A DNA stretch of 64,000 nt from Piezodorus guildinii (Eukaryota > Arthropoda > Insecta > Hemiptera > Pentatomidae), in assembly GCA_023052935.1 (NCBI GenBank), contig CM041294.1, positions 11,270,414 to 11,334,413 of the forward strand, read 5' to 3'. Made by a program: the position numbers and the translations under genes. The notes under the pieces were generated by a model. The model was given only the letters and a program-made list of their open reading frames with translations, ran no database searches and was not told where the DNA came from. Shown in pieces: positions 32,826 through 44,099 of the stretch. The number at the start of each line of letters is the position of its first letter. Position 1 is the first letter of the stretch.

Positions 32826-33465
32826 AAAATGTGTGGTTCCTAAGCGTGTAATTATTTAGTAGCATTAAGCAGATATATTATATATATAGATATATTAGAA
32901 GAAGAAGAGGGACACCGTGGTATTATTGTAGTCTAGCTCCACGATATTGGAACGTGTCGGCAATGCATTGTGGAGTTGGTACCCCAGTTCCAGAGATACA
33001 TGGACCAAGTTAGTTCTCCCAACTCCAATCCGAGGGATGTTCCGCAAGATATACCAACTTGCTACAGCTAGAGCTCTCCGGCCAACTTGCAGATTAACGT
33101 TCTGTCCTAATGTGTCTCCTTCTATTTTGTTGGGGTATATTTTATTATAAGGGAAAAAGGATAAAGCCATGAGGAGCGATCTCTAAATACATTAAATTAC
33201 AACGCGATTCTTGGTTAGGAGCTCCTTCTAAGCTACACGGCTGATTTTGATACGGTTTTAGGACATTCTTTCCACAAAAAATAATAACTAAAACACATTG
33301 AAATAAAGTTTTTCTTTAGATGGAGAAATTAAATTTTTGTAATCAAGTAATAGATTTGTTTTCCCTGAAATGTGATTAGTAATATAGACGTATGATATAC
33401 TGTTGGAGGGCGCAACATTTAAAAAAATTTAATGTTCAATAAAATAAGATGTATAAGTTAACAGA
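32826..33465. other. Unassigned region
   Basis: Two opposed ORFs of 60-90 codons (32895-33170 minus, 32947-33150 plus) overlap a G+C-richer patch; neither has a recognisable domain. 33210-33275 resembles the unit of the 44-bp array at 43354 ('ctccttctaagctacacggctgattttgatacggtttt'). Confidence 0.35.
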
Positions 33466-34091
33466 TTATTTTCTAAGATAGAGAAAAAAATTATTAGTGT
33501 TTTTAACCAAAAAGCCGCGTATAATTATAAAAAACCGAAAAAATAAAAAATAAATTGAAATTTTACCCATAAATTGGGTTGGGCGTTTTAAAATCAGTAA
33601 AGCGTGATAAAACAAAAAAGGAGAAAGAAAAAAAAAATTGTAATCTTGCCTATATACACGTTTTGTAAATCCCTTATTTTCCAAGATAGAGACAAAAATT
33701 ATTAATGCTTTTTAACCAAAATGACGCGAATAATCATAAAAAAAAAGAAAAGAAAAAAAATTAAAATTTTACCTATAAGTACGCCCTTTAACTCAGTTTT
33801 TTTTTTTTTTAATTAGAGAAAAATATATAGAGTTTTAGAATCAGTAAAGCGCGTTACAGAAAAAAAAAAAAAAAAATGCTGATCTATGTATTCACGGCAC
33901 AATTTATAATAGGCGTAATTCCAGCGAAAAAACGGTTGGGATTGAAGGCAAAGAAAAACCTAAGACATTTTCGAGATGAAGACGACGCCACAACTTCTAA
34001 GAGATGGATTCCCTGATAACTCGGTTATTATTGATGATAGAGACAAAATGTAAGGTGTTCTGGAATCAGAAAATTTTGTTTGAATGAAAAA
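33466..34091 (+). repeat. Family B repeat with internal duplication
   Basis: Two related modules, about 33466-33600 and 33665-33800, both read 'ttattttc(t/c)aagatagaga(a/c)aaaaattatta(g/a)tg', 'tttttaaccaaaa', 'attgaaattttacc'-like. Continues with 'tagagttttagaatcagtaaagcgcg' at 33829. The SINE at 34092 splits its right part. Confidence 0.65.
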
Positions 34092-34411
34092 AAAAAAAAA
34101 AAAAAACCTATACCACTACAACCATGAAGGGTCTTGGGCTCAGTACATATAGAGATTCGTACTGTTTCTAGGCCAACGGCAGTGCAATGAGGTGATTAGG
34201 CCTTAATCGCGCTCAGCCGCCAGGTTTTTCCCCAATTAATTTGGGTACCCACTTTATAGAGGCTGGGTCTGCCCCAGGAGGGTCTCCAAACCCTAGGGTC
34301 GCCCCCCGACCGAATTAACAGAATAAATAATATTCTGCCACGGCCGGGATTCGAACCCAGGACCCGGAGCACAGCAGGCTAGCGCTCTATCCACTAGACC
34401 ACGCCGCTCCC
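34092..34411 (-). mobile_element. SINE family 1, complete, 16-bp TSD
   Basis: TTTGTTTGAATGAAAA at 34076-34091 and 34412-34427 delimits it exactly. The minus strand begins with a tRNA-like head, GGAGCGGCGTGGTCTAGTGG (A-box region), and GGTTCGAATCCCGGCC (B box), followed by 'gtggcagaatattatttatt', 'cagacccagcctctataaag' and 'acagtacgaatctctatatg', ending in a T-rich tail on the minus strand. It is not a free-standing tRNA gene because of the SINE body and TSD. Minus ORF 34293-34535 merely crosses it. Confidence 0.93.
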
Positions 34412-34427
34412 TTTGTTTGAATGAAAA

Positions 34428-34552
34428 TCGAAAGAAAATAAAAGGAAATAGTAACGGAGTTTGTGCCTTTGGTTTATTACTTTTCAATAATGAACGTTTG
34501 TAATCGACCAGAAATATAAACCATTGTGTAATCATTTGCAGCGTTTTTTCAG
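34428..34552 (+). repeat. Family B continuation
   Basis: 'ggtttattacttttcaataatgaacgtttgtaatcgacc' and 'aaaccattgtgtaatcatttgcagcg' match family B at 21360 and 37710. Confidence 0.6.
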
Positions 34553-34631
34553 CTTTAATTTTATTTAGTAATTCTTAAATTGATTTAACAAGCGAGATAA
34601 GTAACAGTCGTGTGTTGCCGGCGACAGGTTA
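34553..34631 (+). repeat. Family A 3' end
   Basis: 'ttcttaaattgatttaacaagcgagataagtaacagtcgtgtgttgccgg' is the diverged family end. Confidence 0.65.
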
Positions 34632-35526
34632 TTTTCTTAAGTCTTTATGTTCCCGACATATTTCATACATCTATAATACTATTCTTATTAACTGAAAAAA
34701 ATGTTTATTTATTTTAAATATGTTACATTTGTTTGCATTTTACTTTTTCTCTTTATTTTTTCCCTAAATTAATCATATCTCTTCCTCCCTTTTTCCTTTC
34801 TTTGATTCTCTTTTCCTTGACTACTACTCCCCAACCCTTGGACCCGCTCAGCCACACCTCTAAGAAGGGTACAGTAGCACCGACCTGGACTACTGCAATC
34901 GGTTCGTCCCAAGTTCCACAGCCGGTGACAGAGACACAATAGGTTACAATACAATGGCTAGTTAGCGATCGGGAAGTGATCAATCAATCAGTGTTCCAAC
35001 TGCCGATCGGCTCGCATCCTCTCCACTTCCAAATAGTGTCGATAATTTGCCAATAAGGTGGTTCCCATCGGATTTAAAGCTTCATTATATATAGCTTATG
35101 TGTATTGAGTTAATTCAAATAAAGTATTGTTTAAAGTTTGTTCTCAGGTGTAAGGTTCATAATTTGAATGTTGTTTCAGTTTAACTTTTTTAAATATAAA
35201 TAAATTTAATATATCATACGATAATAAATTCATTTTATTTAAAAAAAATTACAAGATTAAAATTATGGCACTTTCTCAATTTCAAGACTTTGGAGTCCTC
35301 AATCAGCCTTACCGTACGTAATATTATATTGACATTTCATATATTCCTTTACTCACAGCAGAAGTAATAACAAAATGCTAGATATTATGCATCAAAAACG
35401 AAATTAAAATTTGATATAAATTAACAAAATGGTATAATAATCTCACAATTTTATTTTCTGCACAATATCTATCATACTATAAATATGCAGCATGGTTTTT
35501 TAAATTGGCACACCTCGATACTCTAC
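34632..35526. other. Unassigned region
   Basis: A pyrimidine-rich stretch then a G+C-moderate block (34830-35050) with opposed ORFs of 60-76 codons (34733-34942 plus, 34753-34983 minus). I recognise neither. Confidence 0.35.
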
Positions 35527-35549
35527 GACATCTTACAGGGTAGGGTTAT

Positions 35550-35745
35550 CACTCCTTACACCTCTTTTTGTGAGTAGCCATCGATTGGCTGACGGGTCCC
35601 ACATACCTGAGGAAGACTTAGAGTGAATCTCCAGTTAATTTTAGGCTTGAAAAAGTCCCGCTGGGACTGGGATTCGAAAAGACAACCTTTGGTGTGGTAG
35701 GCTAGCCACTCAGCCACGCTAGCCAGGCTAGCCCTACACAATCAT
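35550..35745 (-). mobile_element. tRNA-derived SINE, third type
   Basis: The minus strand reads GTGGCTGAGTGGCTAGCC (A-box-like), then TTTTCGAATCCCAGTCCC (B-box-like), then 'gcctaaaattaactggagattcactctaagtc'. The head differs from families 1 and 2. I found no clear target duplication. Confidence 0.65.
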
Positions 35746-36159
35746 ATTGAATAATATAATTATTATTAACTCAATCTAGTCTTATTTTGAGTCGATTTGG
35801 ACATTTGCGGTTCTGACGGCCATGAGTAAGGATTTCTAAACCTTTATAAATGATTCGTCATTTTTGTGAAATAACAGACAAGTTAAAACAAAAACTCATC
35901 GTATGTTCGATGGGCTAGGAAATCGGATGTAATTGGTCACTTCATCAAATTAATTAGCTGCTTAATAAGAGTTTTAGGACTAGAAGAAATGCTTTTTTGT
36001 AATAAGTATGATAGAAAGAATTTTATTTATAATGATACAAGATTACATTGTCATGTTTCAGATGTAGAACAAACCATTAGTAACTTTCCAAAAAGAAATT
36101 TAAAAAAATATGTTTAAATGTACGTTGGATGAGGCTGTCATTTGTCATCAGTTCCTGGA
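35746..36159. other. Unassigned DNA
   Basis: A+T-rich; nothing recognised. Confidence 0.4.
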
Positions 36160-36388
36160 CTATAACATTTCGTTCGTACAGTGAAATTAAATTTCAGTTT
36201 CCTACGACTTTTCGTTTACGTGCTAGACTTACAACACCACACACACACACACACCTTTTTTCGGGACTTGGTTGTTTCGACTCAGGAGACCCTAAAACAT
36301 GTATTTCCGTTGTAAACTGGAATTCGAAAATTTTCACGATTTCAATACTTTCCCTTAATATATATTTCATATATAGGTAAGTGAAAGT
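36160..36388 (-). repeat. Family A fragment with right end
   Basis: 'tttcgtttacgtgctagactta', CA run, 'cgggacttggttgtttcgac', 'accctaaaacatgtatttccg', ending 'ataggtaagtgaaagt' followed by AAAAA. Confidence 0.85.
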
Positions 36389-36500
36389 AAAAATATAAAC
36401 ACCACTACAGTAGCACAACATAGTACACAGTTTAATAAACCAACAATTTTGAAAATAGAAAAAGTTTAACAGAAGAACAATATAATGTATATGTATATGT

Positions 36501-36514
36501 GTTTATATATATAT

Positions 36515-36559
<45 letters not shown>

Positions 36560-36560
36560 A
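36501..36560. repeat. (TA)n microsatellite, interrupted
   Basis: Two TA blocks separated by AATA, then TTATATATAA. Confidence 0.9.
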
Positions 36561-36569
36561 AGTACATAA

Positions 36570-37000
36570 AGTACTAAAGGACATTTTTTACAAAATTGAT
36601 TTTTTTACATATTTGTATTCTCATCAATTAGTTATATCTAAATCTCCTATTAGATTTTTCTAATGAACACCCAAGCCCTTTATAAACGCAATTTAGAAAT
36701 ATAATTATTTTCTAAAGGAAATAATTACACATTTAATTTCGTTCCAAATTATACCAAAACATCTCATTTCATATCTTTAATATGATGTTATTAATATACT
36801 AAAAAAACAATTCTGGATTTTAATGAGAAAAGAATCAAATTAGCTAATTTAATAATATAATAATTAGTGATTTTCGCGCCTCCTGTAAAATTTCCTGGAA
36901 TAGATATAGTACCTTTTGGAAATCAACGTCTCAATTATGCAGTTATGTCCAAAGGTACCTTTATGTTATATTATGTGGTAATTCTTAACAAACCTCAGTA
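36570..37000 (-). repeat. Family C repeat
   Basis: 36575-36770 is roughly the reverse complement of 56120-56290 ('tttgtattctcat', 'gatttttctaatg'). Near 36915 'taccttttggaaatcaacgtctcaattatg' recurs at 56317-56347 in the same direction, so the family may be rearranged. Confidence 0.45.
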
Positions 37001-37699
37001 TTCTCGATAATAACAATGCCTCACTCTACCCATCATTATTACCTGTGTAGACTCCCAGCCTCTATAGAGGAGGCTATGAAGCTACTCTGGGAAACGAGTT
37101 CCTGACCAGGCCTTACTATATATGTATTTGTATTAGTAGCTATAGAGAACCATTATCGATACAACTAACCAGGCAGACTAACAATAGCAAACCACAGGTT
37201 GACTCAGCCGTTGTGGTGAAAGGGTGAATCAACACCGACATTAGTGAGTACCGCCTTCAGAACCCTCAAGTCGCGTGTCACTATTATTTTCGACGCCCGG
37301 CCGCCGCTCCTAAAAAGCCTAACCCGGTAGTGCTCGTTCATCCACGGCCCGATCAATCAACCTTCGATAGGGTTAGAATCGATAGCCTTTGATCGCTTCA
37401 TGTGATTGAAAAGTTTGCCACACGTCACCAGCTGCTATGAGCCTTCGAATCGCTCGAAGTGGGTTACGATATATATTCGGAATATTGCGATTAGACCAGT
37501 GGTCCGCATGTGATGTCCAGGGGGTCCGAGAGGTGCCATTCGAAAACTATTTTAAATCATATAAAAATAATATTTGGAAAGCCTTGGCTTGTAACAAGAA
37601 ACTCACGCATTGCAGAGACACATAAAATTGCGCGGTGTTATTGAAACGATTAACTTTACTTCTGTGAATTCTTTTTATTCATTTTTTATCCTGTTAGTA
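37001..37699. other. Unassigned region, G+C-richer
   Basis: 37020-37430 is richer in G+C and has no match inside the window. ORF 37437-37625 has no recognisable product. Confidence 0.4.
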
Positions 37700-38035
37700 T
37701 CAATTTTTGGTTTATTATTTTCAATGATGAACATTTTTAATCGACCAAAGAAATAAAAAAAAATTACCTCCCTCTTTCTCAAAATTTGAGGTTTGACGAT
37801 TTAAGATATATATAATCCGAATAACGAATAAAAAAAATCCTTTTGTCTGCCGTCCGCCGTATTTCTCCGAAACTAATGGACCAACTCTTTTGAAATTCGG
37901 CACAAAAATACTAGGGCATGCAACGATGTCTCAAGCACCGAATCGTCGAAAGCCGCGTGTTATTTTTAAAATAGTGGCCAATTAAAAGTTATTTAATTTC
38001 AATAACTCAGCTGATTTTTATTTCGTCCGATGTCT
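37700..38035 (+). repeat. Family B repeat
   Basis: Good order: 'tttcaatgatgaacatttttaatcgacc', 'ctcaaaatttgaggtttgac', 'ctgccgtccgccgtatttctccgaaact', 'ggcatgcaacgatgtc', 'taactcag'. Confidence 0.75.
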
Positions 38036-38039
38036 CATT

Positions 38040-38235
38040 TTTAATTTTTATTTGAATTTTGTCGTATCATACAAGCATTTGAGAATTATCACTATCTTTC
38101 CGCAGATACCGAAATCAAACAACTTTTGCCAAAGAAATTCATGTTTAATTGAATCAAAGGCTTTCATAAAATCTAAAAACGTGGCATAGACATAACTACC
38201 CTTCACATGGAGATTAATATTGATCAGTGACATCA
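38040..38235 (-). mobile_element. LINE reverse transcriptase fragment (motif A)
   Basis: Minus frame 38233-38048 reads YVYATFLDFMKAFDSIKHEFLWQKLFDFGI, shown here in parts: ATFLDFMKAFDSIKHE is RT motif A with the catalytic Asp. No other RT motif is next to it. It is a different LINE from the others, given its sequence. Confidence 0.7.
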
Positions 38236-38369
38236 GTGAGAAAATTTGCTCAACGCAGCCTCTTCAGACGTGTATTGTTCGCTTTACCATGATAGATACT
38301 TTGCATAAAACATACTAAAATTTATGGTGAAATAGGTCGCATTTTTCGTCGCTGACTCACGACTATTCT

Positions 38370-38500
38370 TCCAATGATCACCGCTCAAGCCCAACACACA
38401 ATCCTCCCATCGACGCTTCGGCCTATCTTACGTACGTCTACTGGTAAGTTAAGCGCATACTAACCTTTTCGCAATACGTTCTTCACCGGGCCCAACATCT
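38370..38500 (-). mobile_element. LINE-R 3' coding fragment
   Basis: Reverse complement of the 41945-42060 region ('caatcctcccatcgacgcttcggcctatctt...cgtctactggtaagtt'). Confidence 0.65.
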
Positions 38501-39932
38501 ATATATGCCCCTTTGGGCCACCGGATGCTATCAACTTAACTATATTCACACAGTAAAAACACCGCGTTCTGAACTCCCCAGTAGCCTCAACTCTCTTTGG
38601 ACCAAATATTTGACTCACTTCAATATTTGCACTCAATTAATGCTCGAAAATCTCAAGGCGCTGTTCATCCTTCGAATTAAGCGACGACGTTTAGCATCCG
38701 TATATAACCGTAGAGGTAATATAGGTTTATAAATTCTAACCTTTATAGATTTCGTGTTTATTATTAATTTTTTTATTATTTTTATAAAAATTTCTCAGAT
38801 CAGAAATCAGAAATAGGTATGTAATATACTTCCAATTTGATAATGAGCCAATAATTAAATAGTATAATATAATAGGAACAATAAATTATTGTGCTAATTG
38901 TACCAATTAAAAACCTCCTGTTGGGGACTGTATAACACATAAAATAATAAAACATTAAATTTACAATTGTCCAGAATAAGGGATCTCCAAAGTAGTTTAC
39001 AAGGGAAATTTAAGATAGACTGCTTACCAAGTCGCCTGCTTCGTGACTTCTCGAACGGGCCCGCTATGGTTCGACAGTCTCCTTCAGGCGCTCTTAGATA
39101 TTTTCTTACAAAGTTAGGAGATGCTAAATTCTTAAATTGAAGTCCATCTATTGTGAACGGTAGCCGTTTGTAACCATATATCGTCACGGACTACAAAATA
39201 CGACCGGGACAAAATCTTCCGGACATTTGGAAAAACAAAAGACAGTCTAACTAACAGGTGTGCGGGATGTGGCTCACCCTACTTGAATTTCAATTTAAAT
39301 AAATCTAAAATTAATATTATTGTTTTTAATTGCGTTCATAATACAGTATTATTAAAATATAATTAGTACATGAATAAATTACAAAGTAGTGAGGAGAGAA
39401 GCGAGGAGAGTACTTTGGGGGAATGCAGACCTAGACTGTTTCGGCTACTTCTGATAATTTAAGTAAAATATTCCGTTCATTTAATTAGAAAATTTGCCCA
39501 TCTTTAAACTGAAGCTTAGGAAATACCGTTGTTGTTTTTCCCCTAAAAAAAGCAGTTAAATATTACAGAATGTTTTTCTTTAATTGTCTCAAATTGTTTC
39601 TACAATTAATAGTAGATCGTTTGAGGAAAATAGTGGATGCATATTTATGAAGGATCCTTCCATTAGCAGATTCTTCGACTTTCTTAGTTCGGACGCAGGC
39701 GGGAATCCCCGGGAGCTAAATAGCTAGAGGAAACCAAAAGAAAAAAAATGCCATTCAAAGCCTGCGTTACGGATGTCATACCAGTGACTGCCAGCTAGTT
39801 AGTTGTACGCACGGCCCTGCGGGTCCGCGAGATTTTATAGACAAATCAAAATTGGTTCAGCTAATTAATTTCTTCATTATCTTAATCGGTTCCTGTTTTA
39901 TTCGATTTATTGCTATTTTATATTTCAAATGA
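38501..39932. other. Unassigned region
   Basis: Contains a plus ORF (38505-38732) and a minus ORF (38894-39187, with LRAPEGDCRTIAGPF) that I do not recognise. 39660-39840 is somewhat G+C-richer. No RNA gene seen. Confidence 0.35.
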
Positions 39933-40660
39933 GCTTTATACTTTCCATTTACTATATATGAAATATGTAGTATGGAAAAGTATTGAGATCTAGAAAATTT
40001 TAGAATTCCAGCTCTCTACGGGTATACACGTTTTAGGGTGTCCTGAGTCCAAATGACCAAGTCCTGAAAAAATGTGTGTGTGTGGTAAGTCTAGAAATTT
40101 CATTTTTTAGACAACTATACGCCCGAAATGTTACACAACATTTTCACGAAAAATCGGCACTCCGAAAGTGCTACTTTATACCATGTATTTTGATTATTAC
40201 ATTATACATTTGATTTTGATTAAACTCACTATATCGATGTAAAATTTAATGGGCTCCAATATCATATAGGTTTTATTCTGATTGAAATAGTCTGACAAGG
40301 CTTAAATGCCTATGTTTTTTTTATTTAATCTTCCATAGTGGTCTCCCAACAGATTGCAAAAAAAAAAAAAAGTACCTTTAATTGTATAGATTTTTTTAAA
40401 AATAACCATATAAACTTTTTAGTATTTATAAAAAAAACGAATAATATATGTTGAAAGAATTAGAAATCCAACTAAAGGAAAAATCGAAAAAATATTTTCT
40501 AATGGAATTTTTGGGTTTTTGAACATAAAAACAGTAATATAGATGTATGATATACCGTTGGAAAGTTTTTAGAAATAATATTCTTTCATACAGAAAACTG
40601 TAAAAGTTAAAGGAGAATTATGAAAAGCTAATAAAACTAACTGATTGTCGAAGATAATAT
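39933..40660 (+). repeat. Family A repeat, left part, interrupted by LINE-R
   Basis: Starts 'actttccatttactatatatgaaatatgtag' (diverged 5' end) and runs in family order to 'aaactaactgattgtcgaagataata'. The family's last about 80 bases reappear at 42166-42242. Confidence 0.8.
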
Positions 40661-42163
40661 CTGTCGCGGTCGTGAAAAACTGGATAACCCGAGTTATATA
40701 AAAAATGAGTAAACTCCACGTATCGCCCCCTCAGACCATCTCCCACGCCGTGTTAAATTGGTTAAGAAATTTCTTAGTGGAAGAAATTTTAGGTGGAAAG
40801 AAAGCTGTATGCTATTTTGAGTATTACATAAAGTTTAAGTCGCTCACCTGTAAAATGAAAGATTTTGACTTAACCACTATCGTGGGATCTCTCTTCTCCC
40901 AGTATGTTACAAAATATTCTCGTCAATACTAACTAGCCGAATCACGGAATATGCTGAGGAAATTATCGGAGAATACTAATATGGTTTTAGGCGGAATCGC
41001 TCGACTGTTGATCAAATATTTTCTTTACCTCAAATATTAGAGAAAAATTTGGAATACAACGGTGTAGTCAGTAAACTTTATATCGATTTTAAGAAGGCTT
41101 ATGATTCCATAAACCGCCAGAAGCTGTTTAACATCATAATTGAACAGGGAATCCTAGAAAGTTAGTAAACCTAGTAGAGATGTGTTTGTCGGAAACATTC
41201 CATAAAGTTAGAATCGGTCATAATTACTCAGAAAAATTTGAGGTGCGATCGGGATTGAAACAGGGTGACTCCCTTTCACCTGTTTTATTTAATATAGCTT
41301 TAGAATATGTCTTAGGAAAGTGAGTGTACCGAGAAAGGTTTAAATATTGGTGATAAGATTCCGGGTTTAGGGTATGCCGATGATCTGGCTAGTGCTAGGG
41401 AAGACACGGAAACCATACAACTAAATACAAGTGTGTTAATAAAAACCGGTAAAGAAATAGGACGCGAAATAAATACCGATAAGACGAAATATATGATTAG
41501 TAGCAGAAGCGGTGGCGATCTTAGTGATATTGATATATCAGGGCATACTTTAGAACAAGTAGAGAAATTAAGTACTTAGGTTCAATGATTACAAGAAAAA
41601 ATGAAATCCAGGAAGAAATAAATAAAGTACCGGTTCAAGGTGGGAAATGCGTGTTACTATTCAGTTGCTAAATTACTTAGCTCGCGGCTTTTATCTAAAA
41701 ACTTAAAGGTTAGAATTTATAAAACTATTATTCTTCCAACAGTTCTTTACGGGGGCCGCTTATTTTGAAGGATGAACAACGGCTTAAGGTTTTCGAAAAT
41801 AAGGTACTGCGTAAAATATTTGGTCCGAAGAAAGATGAGGCAACTGGTGACTTTAGAAGGTTGCACAACGCAGAATTGCGGAGCCTGCACCCTGTGAATA
41901 TAATTGAGTTGATAGCATTACGGAGACTCAAATCGGCGAGTAAAGTTGTTGGGCTCGGTGAGGAATGGATTCCGAGAAAGTTGGTATTCGCTGAACCGAC
42001 TGGTAGGCTTCCGAAAGGTAGGCCGAAGCGTCGATGGGAGGATTGCGTAAAGGCTGATCTCGGGGGCTTGGGCTTAAACGGTGAACATTGGACGAGTCAG
42101 TGGAGGCGGAGTTTGGTGGTATCGGCATCGAACCTTCGGGTCCGGTAAGCCTTAATTATTATT
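40661..42163 (+). mobile_element. LINE-R, a decayed non-LTR retrotransposon
   Basis: Broken frames give an RT in order: YRGISLLPVCYKIFSSIL (about 40880-40930), GEYQYGFRRNRSTVDQIF, LYIDFKKAYDSIN (motif A, about 41078), GLKQGDSLSPVLFNIALEY (motif B, about 41252), YADDLA (motif C, about 41374), INTDKTKYM, LGSMITRKNE. The open frame 41765-42148 then gives the C terminus: LRKIFGPKKDEATGDFRRLH, ELRSLHPVNIIEL, GRPKRRWEDCVKADLGGLG. The copy ends with a short TTA tail at 42150-42163. At least four frameshifts or stops disable it. 3' pieces of the same family lie at 27933, 38370 and 55838 (all minus). Confidence 0.85.
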
Positions 42164-42165
42164 AT

Positions 42166-42242
42166 TATCTAACTGTATTTAAAAATTCCTTATTGATATT
42201 AACAACGGAGGTAAGTGAAATTCGTGTGTTGCGCGCACCAGA
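42166..42242 (+). repeat. Family A repeat, right part
   Basis: 'aactgtatttaaaaattcc', 'caacggaggtaagtgaaattcgtgtgttgcgcgcaccaga'. It completes the copy begun at 39933. Confidence 0.8.
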
Positions 42243-42768
42243 AGTTTTTTCTAGCTATCATAGAACCTAAATATTTTAGTTTCAATGTTGAAACGTATGA
42301 CATGGTATACTGACATCACTGAAATCTGTAAAGAGGTCAGATGAAATAAATAACGACAAGATATTAGTAGATATAAGCCGCCGTGGCGATAATACAGACG
42401 AGGATTAAGGTAGGATTAGCCGCGGACCCGGGTCCTAATACCCTATACCCTGATACCCTAGTTAGTTAGCTTCATCGCCCTTATTAAGCTCTTGTAGGGC
42501 ACTCCTGTTATCTCCAATAACAGGAGCTGAAGGTAAACAAGCTAACCCAGTAGATTAAATAAAATTATATCTACATCAAATGTAATCTTCATCTATTATT
42601 TTTTTCGTTATTTTGGCCATCATGTTCATAATAATAAGTCTCATTTTCGCCTTTAAAAATGAGTCTGAATAGTGTGTACAATTACATTTGCTTAAATAAT
42701 TATTTAAATGCCCGTGAAAAATATTTAGCTATATAATTTTTTTTTTTGTTTTTTAGTCATTTTATTGG
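42243..42768. other. Unassigned region with a perfect hairpin
   Basis: No ORF. A perfect 10-bp stem with 5-base loop lies at 42502-42526 (CTCCTGTTAT / ATAACAGGAG). Confidence 0.5.
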
Positions 42769-42769
42769 T

Positions 42770-43030
42770 ATTTACTACTATATTAACAAAAAATACATCA
42801 AGTAAATGTGATGTGTTATATAATACAATGACATGATATAGATGTAGAGAAGCTTCCAATGGAAGCACTCTAAAAATATTCTAATCTAGAAGGTCCCGGG
42901 GCCATTTCCTTTTCAGGCGCCTCGGGGGATTATCCGGAATTGAAGAGGAAGAAAGGATTGAAACTAGTGGGTTTAGAGTGCGAATAGAGTTTGTCATGAA
43001 GGATTGATACCTGGTGCGGGCCAAGAGCTA
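42770..43030 (-). mobile_element. Jockey-like LINE 3' end
   Basis: 'aatacatcaagtaaatgtgatg', 'aaggtcccggggccatttccttttcaggcgcctcgggggatt', 'ggattgatacctggtgcgggcca' match the other Jockey copies. Confidence 0.7.
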
Positions 43031-43353
43031 TATAAATTAAACTATTAATTTATCTAACTCATAAAACTATTTGAATAGTTTTTCACTATTTTCTAATCTT
43101 TTTTTACCACTTCCATAATTTAAAAAAAATACAATAAGGTGGATGTATAATACATTGCTAGATAGCTCAAGACTTAATTACTATATATTACATCAATTAC
43201 CTGAAAAAATACGAGTCAAGCTGTAGAACTTAATGGAGACTGACGGAAAATTAGGTTGTTATTAGTAATTTATACATTTAGGTAACATATGTTTAATTTT
43301 AAGAATTTATTTATGAAAGTGTAATTAATGAAATGTTTTCTTCTTCTATTTTG
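43031..43353. other. Unassigned A+T-rich DNA
   Basis: Nothing recognised. Confidence 0.4.
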
Positions 43354-43546
43354 GTTTCCGCTAACTCCTTCTGAACCACAAGACGGATTTTGACACGGTT
43401 TCCGCTAACTCCTTCTGAACCACAAGACGGATTTTGACACGGTTTCCGCTAACTCCTTCTGAACCACAAGACGATTGACAGCGAAATTTTGAACACGTGG
43501 TTTCCGCTAACTCCTTCTAAATCACTAGAAGGATTTTGACACGGTT
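43354..43546. repeat. 44-bp tandem array, about 4 units
   Basis: The unit begins GGTTTCCGCTAACTCCTTCT and ends GGATTTTGACAC. The first two are identical; the third and fourth diverge. A single related unit occurs at 33215-33260. Confidence 0.9.
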
Positions 43547-43734
43547 TTCACCATGATTAAGGGCATTCCTTCCTGAAAGTTTATAAATAAAGTACATTGC
43601 AAATTTAAGCTTTTATTAAAACGGGAAAAATAAATATTCTGTAACCAATAATTATACCTGAAATATAAATAGTAACATATAATATACCGTTGTAGAGTGC
43701 AAGATTTTAGAAAATTAATATCTAATAACATCGG

Positions 43735-44095
43735 AAACGTGGACAATGTCTAGAAAGCTCTACTCGAAAGTGCAAGCTGTGGAGATGGACTTTTGGAGAA
43801 GATGTCTACGTTTCACAAGGATGGACCGAATGAGAAATGAGGTTGTTCGGGACAGGATGGAGGCTCCTGGGTCCGTAAACCAGCGGATAGGACGCGAAGG
43901 CTAAGGTCGTACGGCCGTGTAAAACGAATGTCTGCCGAACGAGTTTTGGATTGGCAGCCACCGGGAAGGCGAAACGAGGTCGACCTAGAAGTAGGTGGAT
44001 ATGCGGAGTGGAAGAGGAGATGGCGGGCCGGGGTCTTCAGGAGGAGGAGGGCAGCTCAGCACTCACTTGGAAAGCCATGTATAAGTATAATATGA
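43735..44095 (+). mobile_element. LINE C-terminal fragment
   Basis: Broken frames read ETWTMSRKLYSKVQAVEMDF, WRRCLRFTRMDRMRNE and GRVKRMSAERVLDWQPPGRR. This is the ExWxM...EMDxxRR...RMRNExxR pattern of a LINE post-RT region. Different sequence from LINE-R. Confidence 0.7.
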
Positions 44096-44099
44096 AATA

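Noticed and set aside
34330..34411. Free-standing tRNA gene on the minus strand
   Set aside because: A and B boxes are good, but the sequence continues into a shared SINE body and is bounded by a 16-bp TSD. No cloverleaf acceptor pairing was evident.
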